Positions 8,001 to 18,184 of a stretch of DNA of 18,570 nucleotides are shown here, in pieces. Location: positions 40,611 through 59,180 of the forward strand of contig MU657250.1 of assembly GCA_026770575.1 (NCBI GenBank), in the 5' to 3' direction. Numbering within the stretch: the first letter of the stretch is position 1; each line of letters opens with the position of its first letter. Both the position numbers and the translations under genes were made by a program. The stretch is from Pelagophyceae sp. CCMP2097 (taxonomy: Eukaryota > Sar > Pelagophyceae). Below the pieces are notes generated by a model. The model worked only from the letters and a program-made list of their open reading frames with translations. It had not been told where the DNA came from and searched no databases.

Positions 8001-10448
8001 CCCGGGAGATTGCCCGTGCAGAGCGGCATGTTTGGGTCGTAGCCCTCGGCGCACCAGCCCGCAGTGTCGCCGAGCGGGACCCACGTACCTTCGGCGTTGA
8101 CGCACGTATCTGCGCCCGCCGCGGCGGTGCCGTCGGGCCCGGGCAGCGCGGCCCAGGCCGATTTGTTGCGCGTCGGCGCGTCGAAAGCGCGCGCGCACGT
8201 CGTGCCACCGCCGCCGCTGCCGCCGCCGCCGTGGCAGAGGTAGACCGTGTTGCAGGGGTACACCTTCACCTTGAAGAGTCCACTCGCGTCGGGCACATGC
8301 CAGAAGCCGCGGTCCGGATAGGGCGCCAAGAGGCCGCCGTCGCACGTCGCGCCGTAGGGGCAGCCCCGGCAACCGCCGGCCGGCAGCGGCCAGGTGAGGG
8401 AGTATGACCCCGCGTCGCAGATGCAGTCGTCGGCGCCCGTCGCCGCGGTGCGCCAGCCGACGACGTGCGCGTTGGCGCTACACGGCACGCAGGCGCCCTC
8501 GCCCGCCGCGGGCTGGTATTCGCGCCTCTCGCAGGCGACGACCGTCTCGAGCCCGCCGACGTTCTCCGGCAGCGGCTGGTACGAGCCCGGCGGCGCTGGC
8601 GCGCAGGTCGCGGGGCCGTTGCGGTAGAAGCCGAGGCGGCAGACGACGTTGCACGTCGCGTTGTCGAGCCGCTTGATGCCGCCGCCCTTCACTTCGACGC
8701 AGAGGCAGCCGCCCGCGACGTCGCAGAGGCCGCCGTTGAGGCACAGCGCGCCGTCGACGCAGCGGCGCTGCGCCCAGGGCGGTACGGGGAAGGCCAGGCC
8801 CGCGCCGATGATGCGCGCCGTGCCCGGCGGCGCGCCGCTCGCGAGGCATCGCGCGCAGCGCGCCGGATCGCCCACGCCGGCGTCGACGTACTGAAACTGC
8901 GCGGCGACGAAGTTCGACCTCTGCTGGCCCGTCGCGGCGAACGTCGTGTTGAGCAGGCCCGGGATGCGCTCGCCGCGCTGAGCGACGCCGTGGAAGAAGG
9001 CGGACACGCTGGCCGCCGACCCATTCGGCGACCGCTCAAGCGCTTCGACGAGCAGCACGACGCCCGTATGCGCCGTCGCCGAGTGGTAGTCGGGGCTGTA
9101 CAGGAAAATATTCTCGAACTCCGCCGCGTACCTGCCAGGGGCCGTCATCGCCGCAGCGGCCTCGCGTGTCGCCAGAGGGGCTCCGAGCCGCGCCCGCACG
9201 CACTCGGCCGACGTCCAGCCAGTGAGGATCGTGTCCGTCGTCTCGAGCTCAGGCAGCCACTGCGGCGTCGAGACGATATAGAGGTGGTCCGACGGCCCGG
9301 CGGCGACGCCGGCGAGGTCCGCGTAGTAGGCCCACGTCCCGGCGTCGTAGGCGCCCCCGCTCATAATGATCGTGCCCACGTCGAGCGCCGCGTCGTGGAG
9401 CGCGTAGAAAATGTTCGTACAGCCCTTACCGGCGAAGCCCAAGATGAGCGCGTCGACGCCGCGCACGCCGACGGAGTACGGCGCGCCGTACGCCGCCGAG
9501 AGGGCGGAAACGAATTCATTCGCGTCCGCGTAGTCGTCAATGTACCACAGGTCCTGGGCGCCGAAGCGGACGGATGCGACGTTTGTGGCGGCGATGCCCG
9601 CGTGGATGCTGGCCACAAAAACGCCGTTGATCGTCTTCGTGCGCGTCGAGACGTAGACGAAATGCCGCGCGCCGCGCCGCACGGCAAGCTCCACGGGGAC
9701 CTGGAACCGCGACGTCGCCGCGCTGAGGCCGCCGTAGATCATCTCGTTGTTCACGTAAATGTCCGACGAACTGACCTGCGCGGCGTCGACGCTCCGGGGA
9801 GCGCGCGGCGCCGCGGGCGAGCGGAGGCACCCACCTGCGTCGCGAGCGTGACGAGCCCCGCCGCCGTGATGATGGGCGTCGTGAACTGGGCGAGGTCCGA
9901 CGACGGCGGCGAAAATACGACTTGCGCCGCCTGCGCGCCGCGCAGCAAGCCCGAGCGCACCGTCGCCCTGGCGAGAGCGACGCACTGCTCTTTCGTGCTT
10001 TGGAACGTGACGTTCGTCCCCACGGTCAACCGCGCCGTCAGGCGCAGGTACTTTTGCACGCCGCCGACGACGACGCCCTTGGGTTCCTTGCGCGTGTTCA
10101 CGTAGTCGACGGCGAGGCGCAGCGCGTCGGCCGTGTAGCGGTGGTTCCTGCGCCGCGCGCGTCGGGCGCGGCCGGAGCCGTTTGGGCGGGGTCGGCTGTC
10201 CCCGGCCGCGCGGCTCCTCGGCGTCAGGGCCATCAGGGCTGCCTCGACGCGGCGCGGCGCGGGAAGAACGGCGACCCGACCGCGCGGATGCCGATGTACG
10301 CCACGTCGTAAAACTCGACGGCGACGCCGCCGGCGTCCTCGACGACGCCGTAAACCTCCGTCGCGTACGGGTACGCCGCCGCCGCCGCGGAAGCACGCGC
10401 GAAGGCGGCGTCACACCCGAGCAGCAGGAGCGCCGCCCGCCGACCCAT
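5082..10448 (-). CDS. Multidomain receptor: periplasmic-binding-protein domain, EGF, Cys-rich, multi-pass membrane domain
   Basis: Nine exons in my model: 10448-10249 (donor uncertain, 10276 also fits), 10147-9835, 9775-7899, 7793-7584, 7508-7100, 6989-6762, 6651-6586, 6490-6386 and 6323-5082, about 1549 residues. A signal peptide (about 1-25) precedes a ligand-binding region like Leu/Ile/Val-binding or class C receptor domains (about 30-470). An EGF-like module starts near 510 (CVDGALCLNGGLCD). A Cys-rich part spans about 587-667, with GCPYGATCDGG and RGFW, as in ephrin-receptor-like repeats. About eight hydrophobic segments (about 780-1155) follow, including WPSSLSR, CLLVFSCRHIQG and NDLSVEC, motifs I associate with large membrane proteins of algae and oomycetes. 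A soluble tail of about 390 residues ends it. It probably senses an extracellular small molecule at the plasma membrane; ligand and output are unknown. The 3' end overlaps a 60-bp repeat. Confidence 0.75.
8213..8236 (-). repeat. CCG-rich simple repeat encoding a Gly linker
   Basis: A short run of CCG-like triplets on the plus strand encodes GGGGSGGGG in the minus-strand receptor, just after the Cys-rich part. It is probably a flexible linker that arose by triplet slippage. Confidence 0.6.
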
Positions 10449-10533
10449 CGTGGCCGCCGAAAAGGGACCGCGCGGAGGCGAGGCTGCCCGGCCGGCGTGC
10501 CGACGGAATAATCTGTTTTAAGAGCAACTCACA

Positions 10534-10553
10534 CTACAATTTAGAAATTGTAG
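10534..10553. repeat. Perfect 9-bp hairpin in the receptor 5' spacer
   Basis: CTACAATTT (10534-10542) and AAATTGTAG (10545-10553) are exact reverse complements with a two-base centre. After one mismatch the arms continue for four more matching positions. As a dyad it contains the ACAATT half-site also seen at 4865 and 12288. A binding site for a dimer is possible. Confidence 0.5.
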
Positions 10554-10584
10554 AGTGATGAGCACTTAGTCAAAATTTTAGCCA

Positions 10585-10643
10585 TATGAATTCCTAGATT
10601 GAATAATTGGAATAATGCCAATGCCCGTTACTAGGAATTCCTA
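10585..10643. promoter_or_regulatory. Palindrome pair upstream of the receptor gene
   Basis: 10585-10596 matches TAGGAATTCCTA at 11 of 12 positions. 10632-10643 is a perfect copy, 184 bp upstream of the receptor start at 10448. The perfect copy shares a longer identity with the one near the first gene: taggaattcctactgg is identical at 512-527 and 10632-10647. Confidence 0.5.
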
Positions 10644-10743
10644 CTGGCAAAGTAATCGAAGTTGCGCGATTCGAGAAACTCCCAAATCAAATATCGACGA
10701 TTTTCACTCGCTCTCCACTTCGAAGCGTGCTGTCGAGTATGCG

Positions 10744-12015
10744 TTACAAGTGCGCGCGGGCCTTGATGACGAACTCGACAAAGTCGGCGAGGTCCATGTG
10801 GCCGTCTGGCTCGCGGTCCACCGAGCCGACGATTGCGTCGACGTCGCGGTCGTGCACGTCGTCGAACTGGGCGCCGAGGCGGCGGAGGCCGCCCAGGATT
10901 TCCCGCGCCGAGAGCTGGCCGTCGCCGGTCTCGTCCCACTGCGTAAACGCCGTCGCGAGGTCGCCGCCCTGGTCCTCGTACGCGCAGAGGAGCGCGGCGA
11001 CCTTGAGCGCCGCCGCCGACGGCCGCTCCGCCGCCGACGGCTTCGTCGATGGGGGCGAGCGCGCCGCGGCGGGCGCGTCGGACTCGGCCGCGTGCAGCGC
11101 CGCGTGCGTAATCAGCGGCGACGCCGCGGCCTTTGAGTCGAGGCTCGCCTTGGACGCCCGCGACGAGACGGACCGCGGCGCCTCGGACTCGGACTCGGAC
11201 GGCGCCTCGTCGCGCGCCGGCAACGACGCGATGGGCGCCGCGTGGCGCGCCGCCGCCGCAGCAGCCGGCGCCGGCGCGGCGCGCACCTCGCCTTGGGCCT
11301 TGCCGGGGTCATCCTCGGCCGGGCCCCTCCGGCCGCCCGGCCGCCGCAGGTCCGCGTTCTCGCGCTCGAGCTCGGCACAGCGACGCTCGAGAGCGAGGAT
11401 CATGGCCTACGTTCGGACTCGGCGTTTGGGCCCGGATGCGAATGATTGTCGTATCTCTACGTGGCAATGGCCTGTCGCAGCCGGCGGCGGCGCGCAGACG
11501 CTGATCCTCGCGCTCTCGTGGCGCCGCAGCGCGGCCATGTCGAGGCGCGCGTCGTTGCACTCCCGCTCGAGGCGCGCGACTGCGGCGGCGAGGCGGCTCC
11601 GCTCGTCGTCGGCCGCGCGTAGCTGGCCGCGGAGGAGGGGCACCTCGCGCGCGGCGTCGCGCAGCGCGCGCGTCTGCTTGAGCTCGCACCGCGCCTCGAA
11701 GAGCTGCGTCTCGAGGCGCAGGATGACGCCCTCGTAGTCCTTGGCGTCGCAGAGGACGGACGTGTCGACGCGGTGGCGCGTCGACATAACGGGGTCGCGC
11801 TCCAGTGCCTCGGTCGAGGCGCGCGGCGCGCCGTCGAACTGCTCGCGCTCCCAGGCGGCGCGCGCCTCGCGCGCGGAGATTCGGTCCCCGGCGCGCCAGC
11901 GCTGCACGATCCACGGCGCGCGCGCCAGCGCGCGGCGGTAGAGCTGCTCGTTGCCGATGAGGGCGCGCGCCGTGTCCGCGTCGATGCGCTCGGGGATGAC
12001 CACCGACGCACCCAT
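10744..12015 (-). CDS. Coiled-coil protein with a C-terminal EF-hand pair
   Basis: Two exons, 12015-11461 and 11406-10744, are joined by a 54-nt phase 0 intron, giving 405 residues. A nearer donor after residue 176 is also possible. The N-terminal part (about 1-60) is helical and charged. A coiled coil spans roughly 100-206, with heptad-like stretches such as ILRLETQLFEARCELKQTR and ALERRCAELERENADLRR. A low-complexity Ala/Ser/Glu linker follows. Two EF-hands end the protein: loop 1 DETGDGQLSARE (343-354) has all calcium-ligand positions, while loop 2 DREPDGHMDLAD (382-393) has Asp instead of Glu at position 12. It is probably a calcium-responsive structural or signalling protein; the partner is unknown. 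It is divergently arranged with the giant coiled-coil gene and shares a 319-bp promoter with it, which may mean co-expression. No membrane segment is visible. Confidence 0.75.
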
Positions 12016-12334
12016 AGCGCCCAGGCGACCGCGACCGCGACGCCCCAGACTCTGGAACCCAATTGCAAGGTTTGCGGAGCGGGTTTTCGGTGGGGCGCGT
12101 CAACGGTTCCCAATTGACAAGGATTGGCTTTAACCCCCCGCCTTCTTTGCCGTAGTGGCGCTGCGCGATCGTCCGCGTCGTCGGCGTGTATGAGCGCAGC
12201 GGCAGCGGGTGCTCGGAAAAAAATGTGTGCGGGTCCGGGCGGTCTCGACCGTCGTTTGACTTTAATACTAATCCTAGGAATTCCTAGTACAATGTTGTAC
12301 AATTGTGGCCTGTTCTTCGGGTCGGGGTACAGGC
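12016..12334. promoter_or_regulatory. Divergent promoter region of the two coiled-coil genes
   Basis: This 319-bp spacer separates start codons on opposite strands (12015 minus, 12335 plus). The left part is mixed in composition. The right part, about 12260-12306, is AT-rich and contains the palindrome at 12274-12287 followed by the TACAA/TTGTA dyads. No clear TATA box is seen. Compactness implies that one regulatory region serves both genes. Confidence 0.6.
12274..12287. promoter_or_regulatory. Palindrome in the divergent promoter
   Basis: CTAGGAATTCCTAG is a perfect 14-bp palindrome that includes the TAGGAATTCCTA core (12275-12286). It lies 49 bases from the plus-strand start at 12335 and 259 bases from the minus-strand start at 12015. 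It is the only copy in this spacer, so it would have to serve both genes. Confidence 0.5.
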
Positions 12335-15300
12335 ATGCAGCGGGCGGTGGCTCGGACGCCGCCGCGCCGAGGCGCGGCGGAGGACGCCGACGTGCACCGC
12401 GGCCCGGTGCGCGACCTCTTCGGGTCGCAGCGCGAAAGCTTCCAGAGCCCACGGCTCGCGCCGCCGGCGAGCGACGGCGCTTTCGACGCCGCCAACGCGC
12501 ACCGCGTCGCCGACGTGACGCAGACGCTCTTCGGCGCGTACGCCAAGCGCGCGCAGGCGCTCGAGGCGCAGTGCGACGACTACAAGGCGCGGTGCCGCGC
12601 CGCCGAGGACGGCGCGCGCGCGGCGCAGCGCGAGGCGGCGCTCGCCGGCGAGCAGCTCCGCGCCACAGAGGCCGCCGTCGACGCCGGCCTCCGCGGCGTC
12701 GCCGGCGCCTGCGGCATCGCGGCGCCAGACCCCACGGCCGCCGGCGGCGCGGGCGCGGCCCTCGATAACGTCGCGGCGGCGGCGCGGGCAAGCTTTTCCG
12801 CGCACCAGGAAAACGCCGCCCGGGCCGACGCCGCGGCCCTCGCGCGGCAGGCCGCGAGCGACGACCGCGCCGCCGCGAACGAGAGGTCCGCCGCGCCCGC
12901 GTCAACGGCGCGACCCCGCGAGCGGCACGCCGCCGAAAGGGGCGATCGCTAGGCGGTTCTACGTCGCGCAGCTCGCGCAGCGCGCGCTCGACCGAGCGCT
13001 CGACGACGCCGCCGAGCCGTCGCAGCGCGACCTGGCGAGGTCAGCCCGCCGCGCCGGGCCTCTCTTGGAAACGACGAGCGCTCTGTATCACGCGTCCGCG
13101 CAGGTCGCGGCTGGCCAGGGCGGTGCGCGACGAGCTGCGCGACCTCGACGACCGCGTGGCGCAGGCCGGCCTGGTCGAGGCGGCGCTGCGCAAGGAGACG
13201 GACGGTGGCGCGGTAGCGCCGCACGTCGTCGCGCAGTGCCGCGCCGCCGTCGCCGAGGCGGCGCTCGGCGCGGCGCAGGCCCAGGCCAAGCTCGGGCAGC
13301 TCAAGGTGCGTCTGCCGTCACGCATCGTCGGAGACGTCGGGCGCGTCGTGCGAGTGGCCCGCGCAGGACGCGGCCGAGGACGCGGCGCACGCGCTGCGCG
13401 GCGCACTGGCCGAGGTCGACGCGCAGTGTGCGCGCGCGGCGTCGGCGCGCGACGAGACGCAGCGCCTCGGCGCCGAGCTGCGTAGCGTCGCGGCGGCGGC
13501 CGAGGCCGCGCGCGCCGAAGGGAAGCACGCCCTCGCGGTGCGCCTCCGCTCGTCGCCCTCGCCGTCGAGCACAAGCGACCGTAGGCCGCGGAGGCGTCAC
13601 GCGAGCGTGAGCGATCGTCCATCGAGCGCGAGTACGCCGCCGAGGAGCGGTGCGCGGCGGCCGAGGCGGCGGCGACGTCGTCCGAGGCCGCGGCGGCGCG
13701 GCAGGCCGCGGCGGCGGCAGAGTCGGGCGCCGAGGCGCTGCGGGCGTACGACGTCGCGGCCGAGGCGCGCGGCGACGTCGCGCGCCTCGACGCGGCGGCG
13801 CAAAAGGTCGAGCTGCGGCACGCGGCGGCAGCGCGCGACGCCGAGGCGTGCGACACGCGCGCCGCCTCGGCGCGCGACGCGGCCGAGGCGGCGCACGCGG
13901 CGCGCGCAGCGTCCGAGGCCGCGGTCCGCGCGGGCCTGCGCCGCGTGCAAGAGGCGCAGGCCGGCGCGGAGCGGCACGTCGAGGCGGCGCGCCGTGCCGC
14001 CGACGCTGCGTGCCTCGAGCGCCGCGCCGCCGACGACGCGGGCACCGCCGCCGCCGACGCGGCCACCGCGGCGCGCGGCGCCGAGGCGGAGGCGGCCGAT
14101 CGCCTGGCGCAGCTCCGCCGCGAGGCGCGGGACCACGAGGAAAAGGTCGCCGCGTGCGAGCGCGACCATGCCGAAAAGGTCGCCACGTGCGAGGCCAGAG
14201 CCGCCGCGCTGGCCGCGCGCGAGGCCGGCGTCCTTGCGGACCGCCGGCGCGTCGACGAGGCGGACCTGCGGCTGCGCGCGGAGGGCGCCACGGCGGCGGC
14301 GCTGCAGCGCGAGATCGACACCGCGCACGCGACGACGGCGGCGCTCGACGACGCGCGCCGCGCCGCCGCCGACGCCGCCGACGCCGCCGACGCCGCGCGG
14401 TGCGCGCACGAGGCACTCACGACGGCGCTCGCCGCGGCGTGGCAGCGGATCGACGCCGCTGGGCGCGACGTCGCCGACAGCGCCGCCGCGCTCGAGGCCA
14501 AGGCGCGCGCGCTCGACGCCGCCGAGGCGCAGCGCGCTGTCGACGCGGCGCGCCGCAGCGACGTACTCGACAAGGCGAGCGCCGAAGCGTCGAAGCGGGC
14601 CATCGCAGAGTGAGCCGCCCTTCTTATGCCGCGGACCGTCCCTGCCTCCGCGGTTTCGACAACAAGGGGCGGTCGTAGGCTAGCGCGGCTCGCTGCGCGG
14701 TCGGCAGACATCCGGCGCACGAGCTGCGACGTCGTGCGGCGCGAGCGCGACGCTGCTGTCCTCGCTGCGGACGCGGCGCGGACGCAGCGCGAGGCGGCGG
14801 CGGCGCACGCCGCCGCCGACGCGGAAGTCGGCGAGCGCGGCGCGGCCGTCGACGCGCGGCGCGCGGACCTCGACGCGCGCGCCGCGGCGTTCGCCGCGGG
14901 CGTCGACGACCGTCGCCTGCGCGACGCCCAAGCTCAGCGCGCGGCGGCCGACGCCGACGGCCGCCGCGCTGCGCTCGACGCGCGCGATGCCGACCTCTGC
15001 GAAGCCGCGCGCCTCGCCGCCGCCGCGGCCGACGATTTGCAGCGGTGCGCACCGCACTTGCACGCGCGCGCAGCGACCGGACCCTCTCAGCCGACGCCCG
15101 GGTCTTCCGCAGGCGCGAAGCCGGCGTCTCCGCGGCGGCGGCGGACGTTTCTGCGGCGCGCGCGGTGGCTGAGTCTTTGCGCGCCGACGTGGTGCGGCTG
15201 CGCGGCGCCGTCGAGGCGCGCGAGGCCAAGTGCGCGGCGGAGGAGTCGGCGGTCCACGCGGCGGCAGTGGACTTTAAGGGTTTCCTCGAGCGTGAGCGCG

Positions 15301-18184
15301 TCAAGAAGCGCGACGTTGACGCGCGCGCGGTCAACGCGGCCGCCGCCGCCGCGGCGCGGCGCGCCGCCGAAGAAACCGCGCTCCAGGCCGAGCGCGAGGG
15401 TTGCGCCGCGGCGCGGGCGCACGACGACGCGCTGCGGCGCGCGGAGTTGGACGCGGCCTCTAACCGCGTCGAGGCGCTGCGCGGCGACGCGGACCGCTGC
15501 CGCAAGGCCGCAGAGGCCTCTGAAAAGGCCGTCCAGGCGAACCGCGCGCTCGCCGACGAAGCCCAGGCGCGGGAGGCCGACCTCCGCGCCGCGGCGCTGC
15601 GCCTCGGGCCCGCCTGCGACGGCGCCGCCGCCGCGCGGGCCTGCGGCGCCGCCCTCGAGGCGGAAAATGAGCGGCTGCGCCTCAAGGCTGCGGACCTGCG
15701 GCGGCGCGGCCCCGCGTCGCCACTTTGGGCATGCCCGCAAGCGAAAATTCCACGGGGCGGTCGCGCGGGGTCCCAGAGAGACCGCGCCTCACACCCCCCA
15801 CATGCGACGACCTCGCGTACGATGACTTCCCATGCGACGACGCCGCGTCGACCACGTAGGTTCATCGGCACGGCGGTGCATTCGGAAAAGGAGCGGCAGG
15901 CGGCCGTGCACGCGGCGGCGGCTGCGGACCAGGCGACGGAGGACGGCGCGCTCGCGGCGCGACGCTCGCGCGTCGAGGACGACTTTTCCGCCGCCGCCGC
16001 GCGGCTCCGCGACGTTGAGCACAGCGTGGATCGCGGCGCGGCGGAGCTGGCGCGTTTGGCCGCGGAGATGACGGCCGCGCGGGCGCAGCTCGAAGCGGCG
16101 CGCGGCGACGCGGAAAAAGTGCGCGGCGACGCGGCGCGCTCATCGCAGGCCGCCAAGACGCAGGCGTCCGCTGCAGACCTGGCGGCGCGGCGCGCGGAGC
16201 ACGAGCACACCAAGCTCGCGGCGCTCCGCGCCGCGCTCGACGCCGACGCCGCCGCGATGAAGGTGGCGGCGGCCGCCGCTGCGCGCGAGGCGCTCGCCGA
16301 GGCGCGGCGCGGCCAGGCGCGCGCCGCCGCCGCGGACCAGCAGGCGCGCGAGAATGCCGCCGTCGGCGCCGCGGCGGTGGCCCAGGCGACCAAGGCCTGC
16401 GACGACCGCGCCGCCGACGGCGCGCGGCGCGTCCGCGACGCCGAGGCGCTCGCCGCGGCGGCGGCCGAGGCGGGCCTGCGCCTGACCGCCGACGCACGGC
16501 GCCTCGAGCGCGCGGCGGCGGTGGACCGCGCGCTGTGCATCGCCGCCGACGCGCGCGCCGTCGCGTCCGCCGCCGCCGCGGAGACGGCCGAGGCGCGCGC
16601 CACAGTGCGCGACTTGGAGGCGGATCGCGCGAGCCGCGCCGCTTCGGCGGCGCGCGAGGCGGCCGAGGCGGCGGCGGTGGTCCTGCGGCGCGACGTCGCC
16701 GATCGCGTTTCGCGCGCCGACGCGGCGACGCGCGGCGCAGCCGAGGCTGTCGCGGGGGCAGCGGCGGCGTCGCACATCGACCGCGCTGCCGTGGAACGCG
16801 AACGCGGAGCCATGGAGCGCTCCCTGGAGCGCGCGGCGGCCGACGAGCAGCGGCGCGCCGAGGCCGCGCGCCTCGCGGCGCAGGTGGACATCGACCGCGC
16901 AAAGGCCGCGCTCAAGGACGAACGCGCCAAGGCGCTGCGCGGCCTCGAGGCCGCACAGCGCGACGTCGCCGCGCGCCGCGCCGCGCTCGACGACGACCGG
17001 CTCCGCTTCGAAGCGGAAAAGTCCGAGATGGTCCTTTCCGCGAAAGAGGCCGCAGTGGCGCTCAAGGAAGGTCCGTAGCGCCCGCCGCGCCCCGGCGCGC
17101 CAACTCGAAGCCCAGCGACGCGCGTAGGGCGCGACGACTTGCGGTGGAAGAAGCAGCAACAATCCCACGACGCCAAGGCGGTGCGCTCCCAACCGAGAAC
17201 CTTCCTCGGACGGATCGACGAGCCGTGGCCCTCCTGCACGCCGGCCGCATCGCAGGCGGCGCGGCTCGCGGCGAAGGAGGCCGCGAGCCTCGTCGTCGCG
17301 CAAATGTCGCCCATGTTACAAAGGCAGCGCTACGAGTCGCTCACCAGGTGCCTTTTTGCACCGCCCGACCCCGCGACACTCCCTTAGTCTGCGTTCGCCC
17401 GGGATCCGATGGCGCAGGCCGTCCGCGGTGGGTCCCGAGGCGTACTACCAGAGTCCGGCGTGGTCCCACGCTCGCGCGGAGCGGCCTCCCGCGCGCACCC
17501 CCACTGACGAGCAAAGCGCGCGCCGGTCCGCGCCCCACATGTGCGTCGCGTCTGCGCGGTCGCCCGGTCCGCGAGCGCGAGCGTAGGCTCGACGAGTACA
17601 CGCGCCGCAGCGATGCCGCGTCGCCGGACCGGTATCGGCCCGCGTCGCCGGACCGGTCACCCGACGAGCGCGGCCGTCACCACTCGCCTGACACGCGCGG
17701 AAGTCGACGGCACCCCGTCTACGCAATGTCAGCGCCCTTGTCCGCGCCGACGACCGCCGACGCCGAAGACGAAGCCGTCGAGCGGGCGAGGTTCCCGCCG
17801 CACCGGGGCGCGACGCCGCCGCCGGCGGGCGCGCGCCGCCACCGCGAAGGCGCGGCGCCGTCCGACGCCCTCCCGTCGCCGCCGCCCATCGAGGTGTTCC
17901 GGTCGAGCCGGGGCGGGCGCCCAGCGCGGGCCTTTGACGACGCGGCCCCGTCTCCCCGCGCGGATGGTGGCGCAGACGACGGGCCCGACGACTTCCGTGC
18001 GGTTTACCACGCGCGCAAGCACGGCCTCGCGCAGGCCATGAAGCGGCTGCTGCTCCACGCGCACGGCCGGCACAACCGACGCGCCGCCGCCGTTATCGCA
18101 GACCGGCGACTCGCGCGGAAGACGTTCCGGAGCTGGTTCCTCCTCGCGCGGCGCAAGGGCGCCACGGTTGAAGCGTCCAACTAA
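12335..18184 (+). CDS. Giant Ala-rich coiled-coil protein with basic C-terminus
   Basis: Eleven exons in my model: 12335-12885, 12953-13039, 13104-13305, 13367-13537, 13585-14609, 14679-15044, 15113-17070, 17128-17180, 17256-17347, 17388-17540 and 17587-18184. All junctions are GT-AG and frame-consistent, giving up to 1751 residues. From about residue 60 to 1500 it is almost continuous Ala/Arg/Glu/Asp-rich helix with heptad spacing, so a long rod or filament is likely. The C-terminus is Pro/Arg-rich with SPDR repeats. It ends in a basic helix (KRLLLHAHGRHNRRAA, then ARKTFRSWFLLARRK) that faintly recalls Sfi1-type centrin-binding repeats (F..W followed by basic residues). No enzyme domain is seen. 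A structural role in cytoskeleton, basal body or cell cortex is inference. The Ala excess partly reflects the GC-rich code, and an in-frame intron may lie near 15770-15859. Confidence 0.65.
15716..15859 (+). other. Likely in-frame intron or non-helical insert in the coiled-coil gene
   Basis: Between two clean coiled-coil stretches this piece is open in frame but reads as Pro, Thr, His, Trp and Cys, quite unlike the surrounding helix. An acceptor (cacgtag) ends at 15859, and phase 2 donors lie at 15716 or 15770. Removal would delete 144 or 90 bases, both multiples of three. It is probably an intron without stop codons, but a disordered hinge cannot be excluded. Confidence 0.5.
17616..17657 (+). 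repeat. 24-bp direct repeat encoding SPDR motifs
   Basis: The 18-base sequence ccgcgtcgccggaccggt occurs at 17616-17633 and 17640-17657, giving a 24-bp period. It encodes two ASPDR units in the Pro/Arg-rich C-terminal part of the coiled-coil protein. SP dipeptides here could be sites for proline-directed kinases; that is inference. Confidence 0.7.

Larger units (their letters stand above)
10449..10743. other. AT-rich 5' spacer of the receptor gene
   Basis: This 295-bp spacer lies between the start of the receptor gene and the stop of the upstream minus-strand EF-hand gene. It is markedly AT-rich, with no coding sequence. It holds the hairpin at 10534-10553 and two palindromes at 10585-10596 and 10632-10643. 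Both 3' processing of the EF-hand gene and initiation of the receptor gene must occur here. I could not place a TATA box or a polyadenylation signal with confidence. Confidence 0.6.

Noticed and set aside
8465..10105. A 546-codon plus-strand open frame opposite the receptor
   Set aside because: Arg/Val/Glu-rich composition without domains. The minus strand encodes clear ligand-binding and Cys-rich modules.
14624..17314. An 896-codon open frame on the minus strand opposite the coiled-coil gene
   Set aside because: It is Ser/Ala/Arg monotony produced by reading GCG/GAG-rich coiled-coil codons backwards. It has no family resemblance, and the plus-strand frame has heptads and consistent splice junctions.
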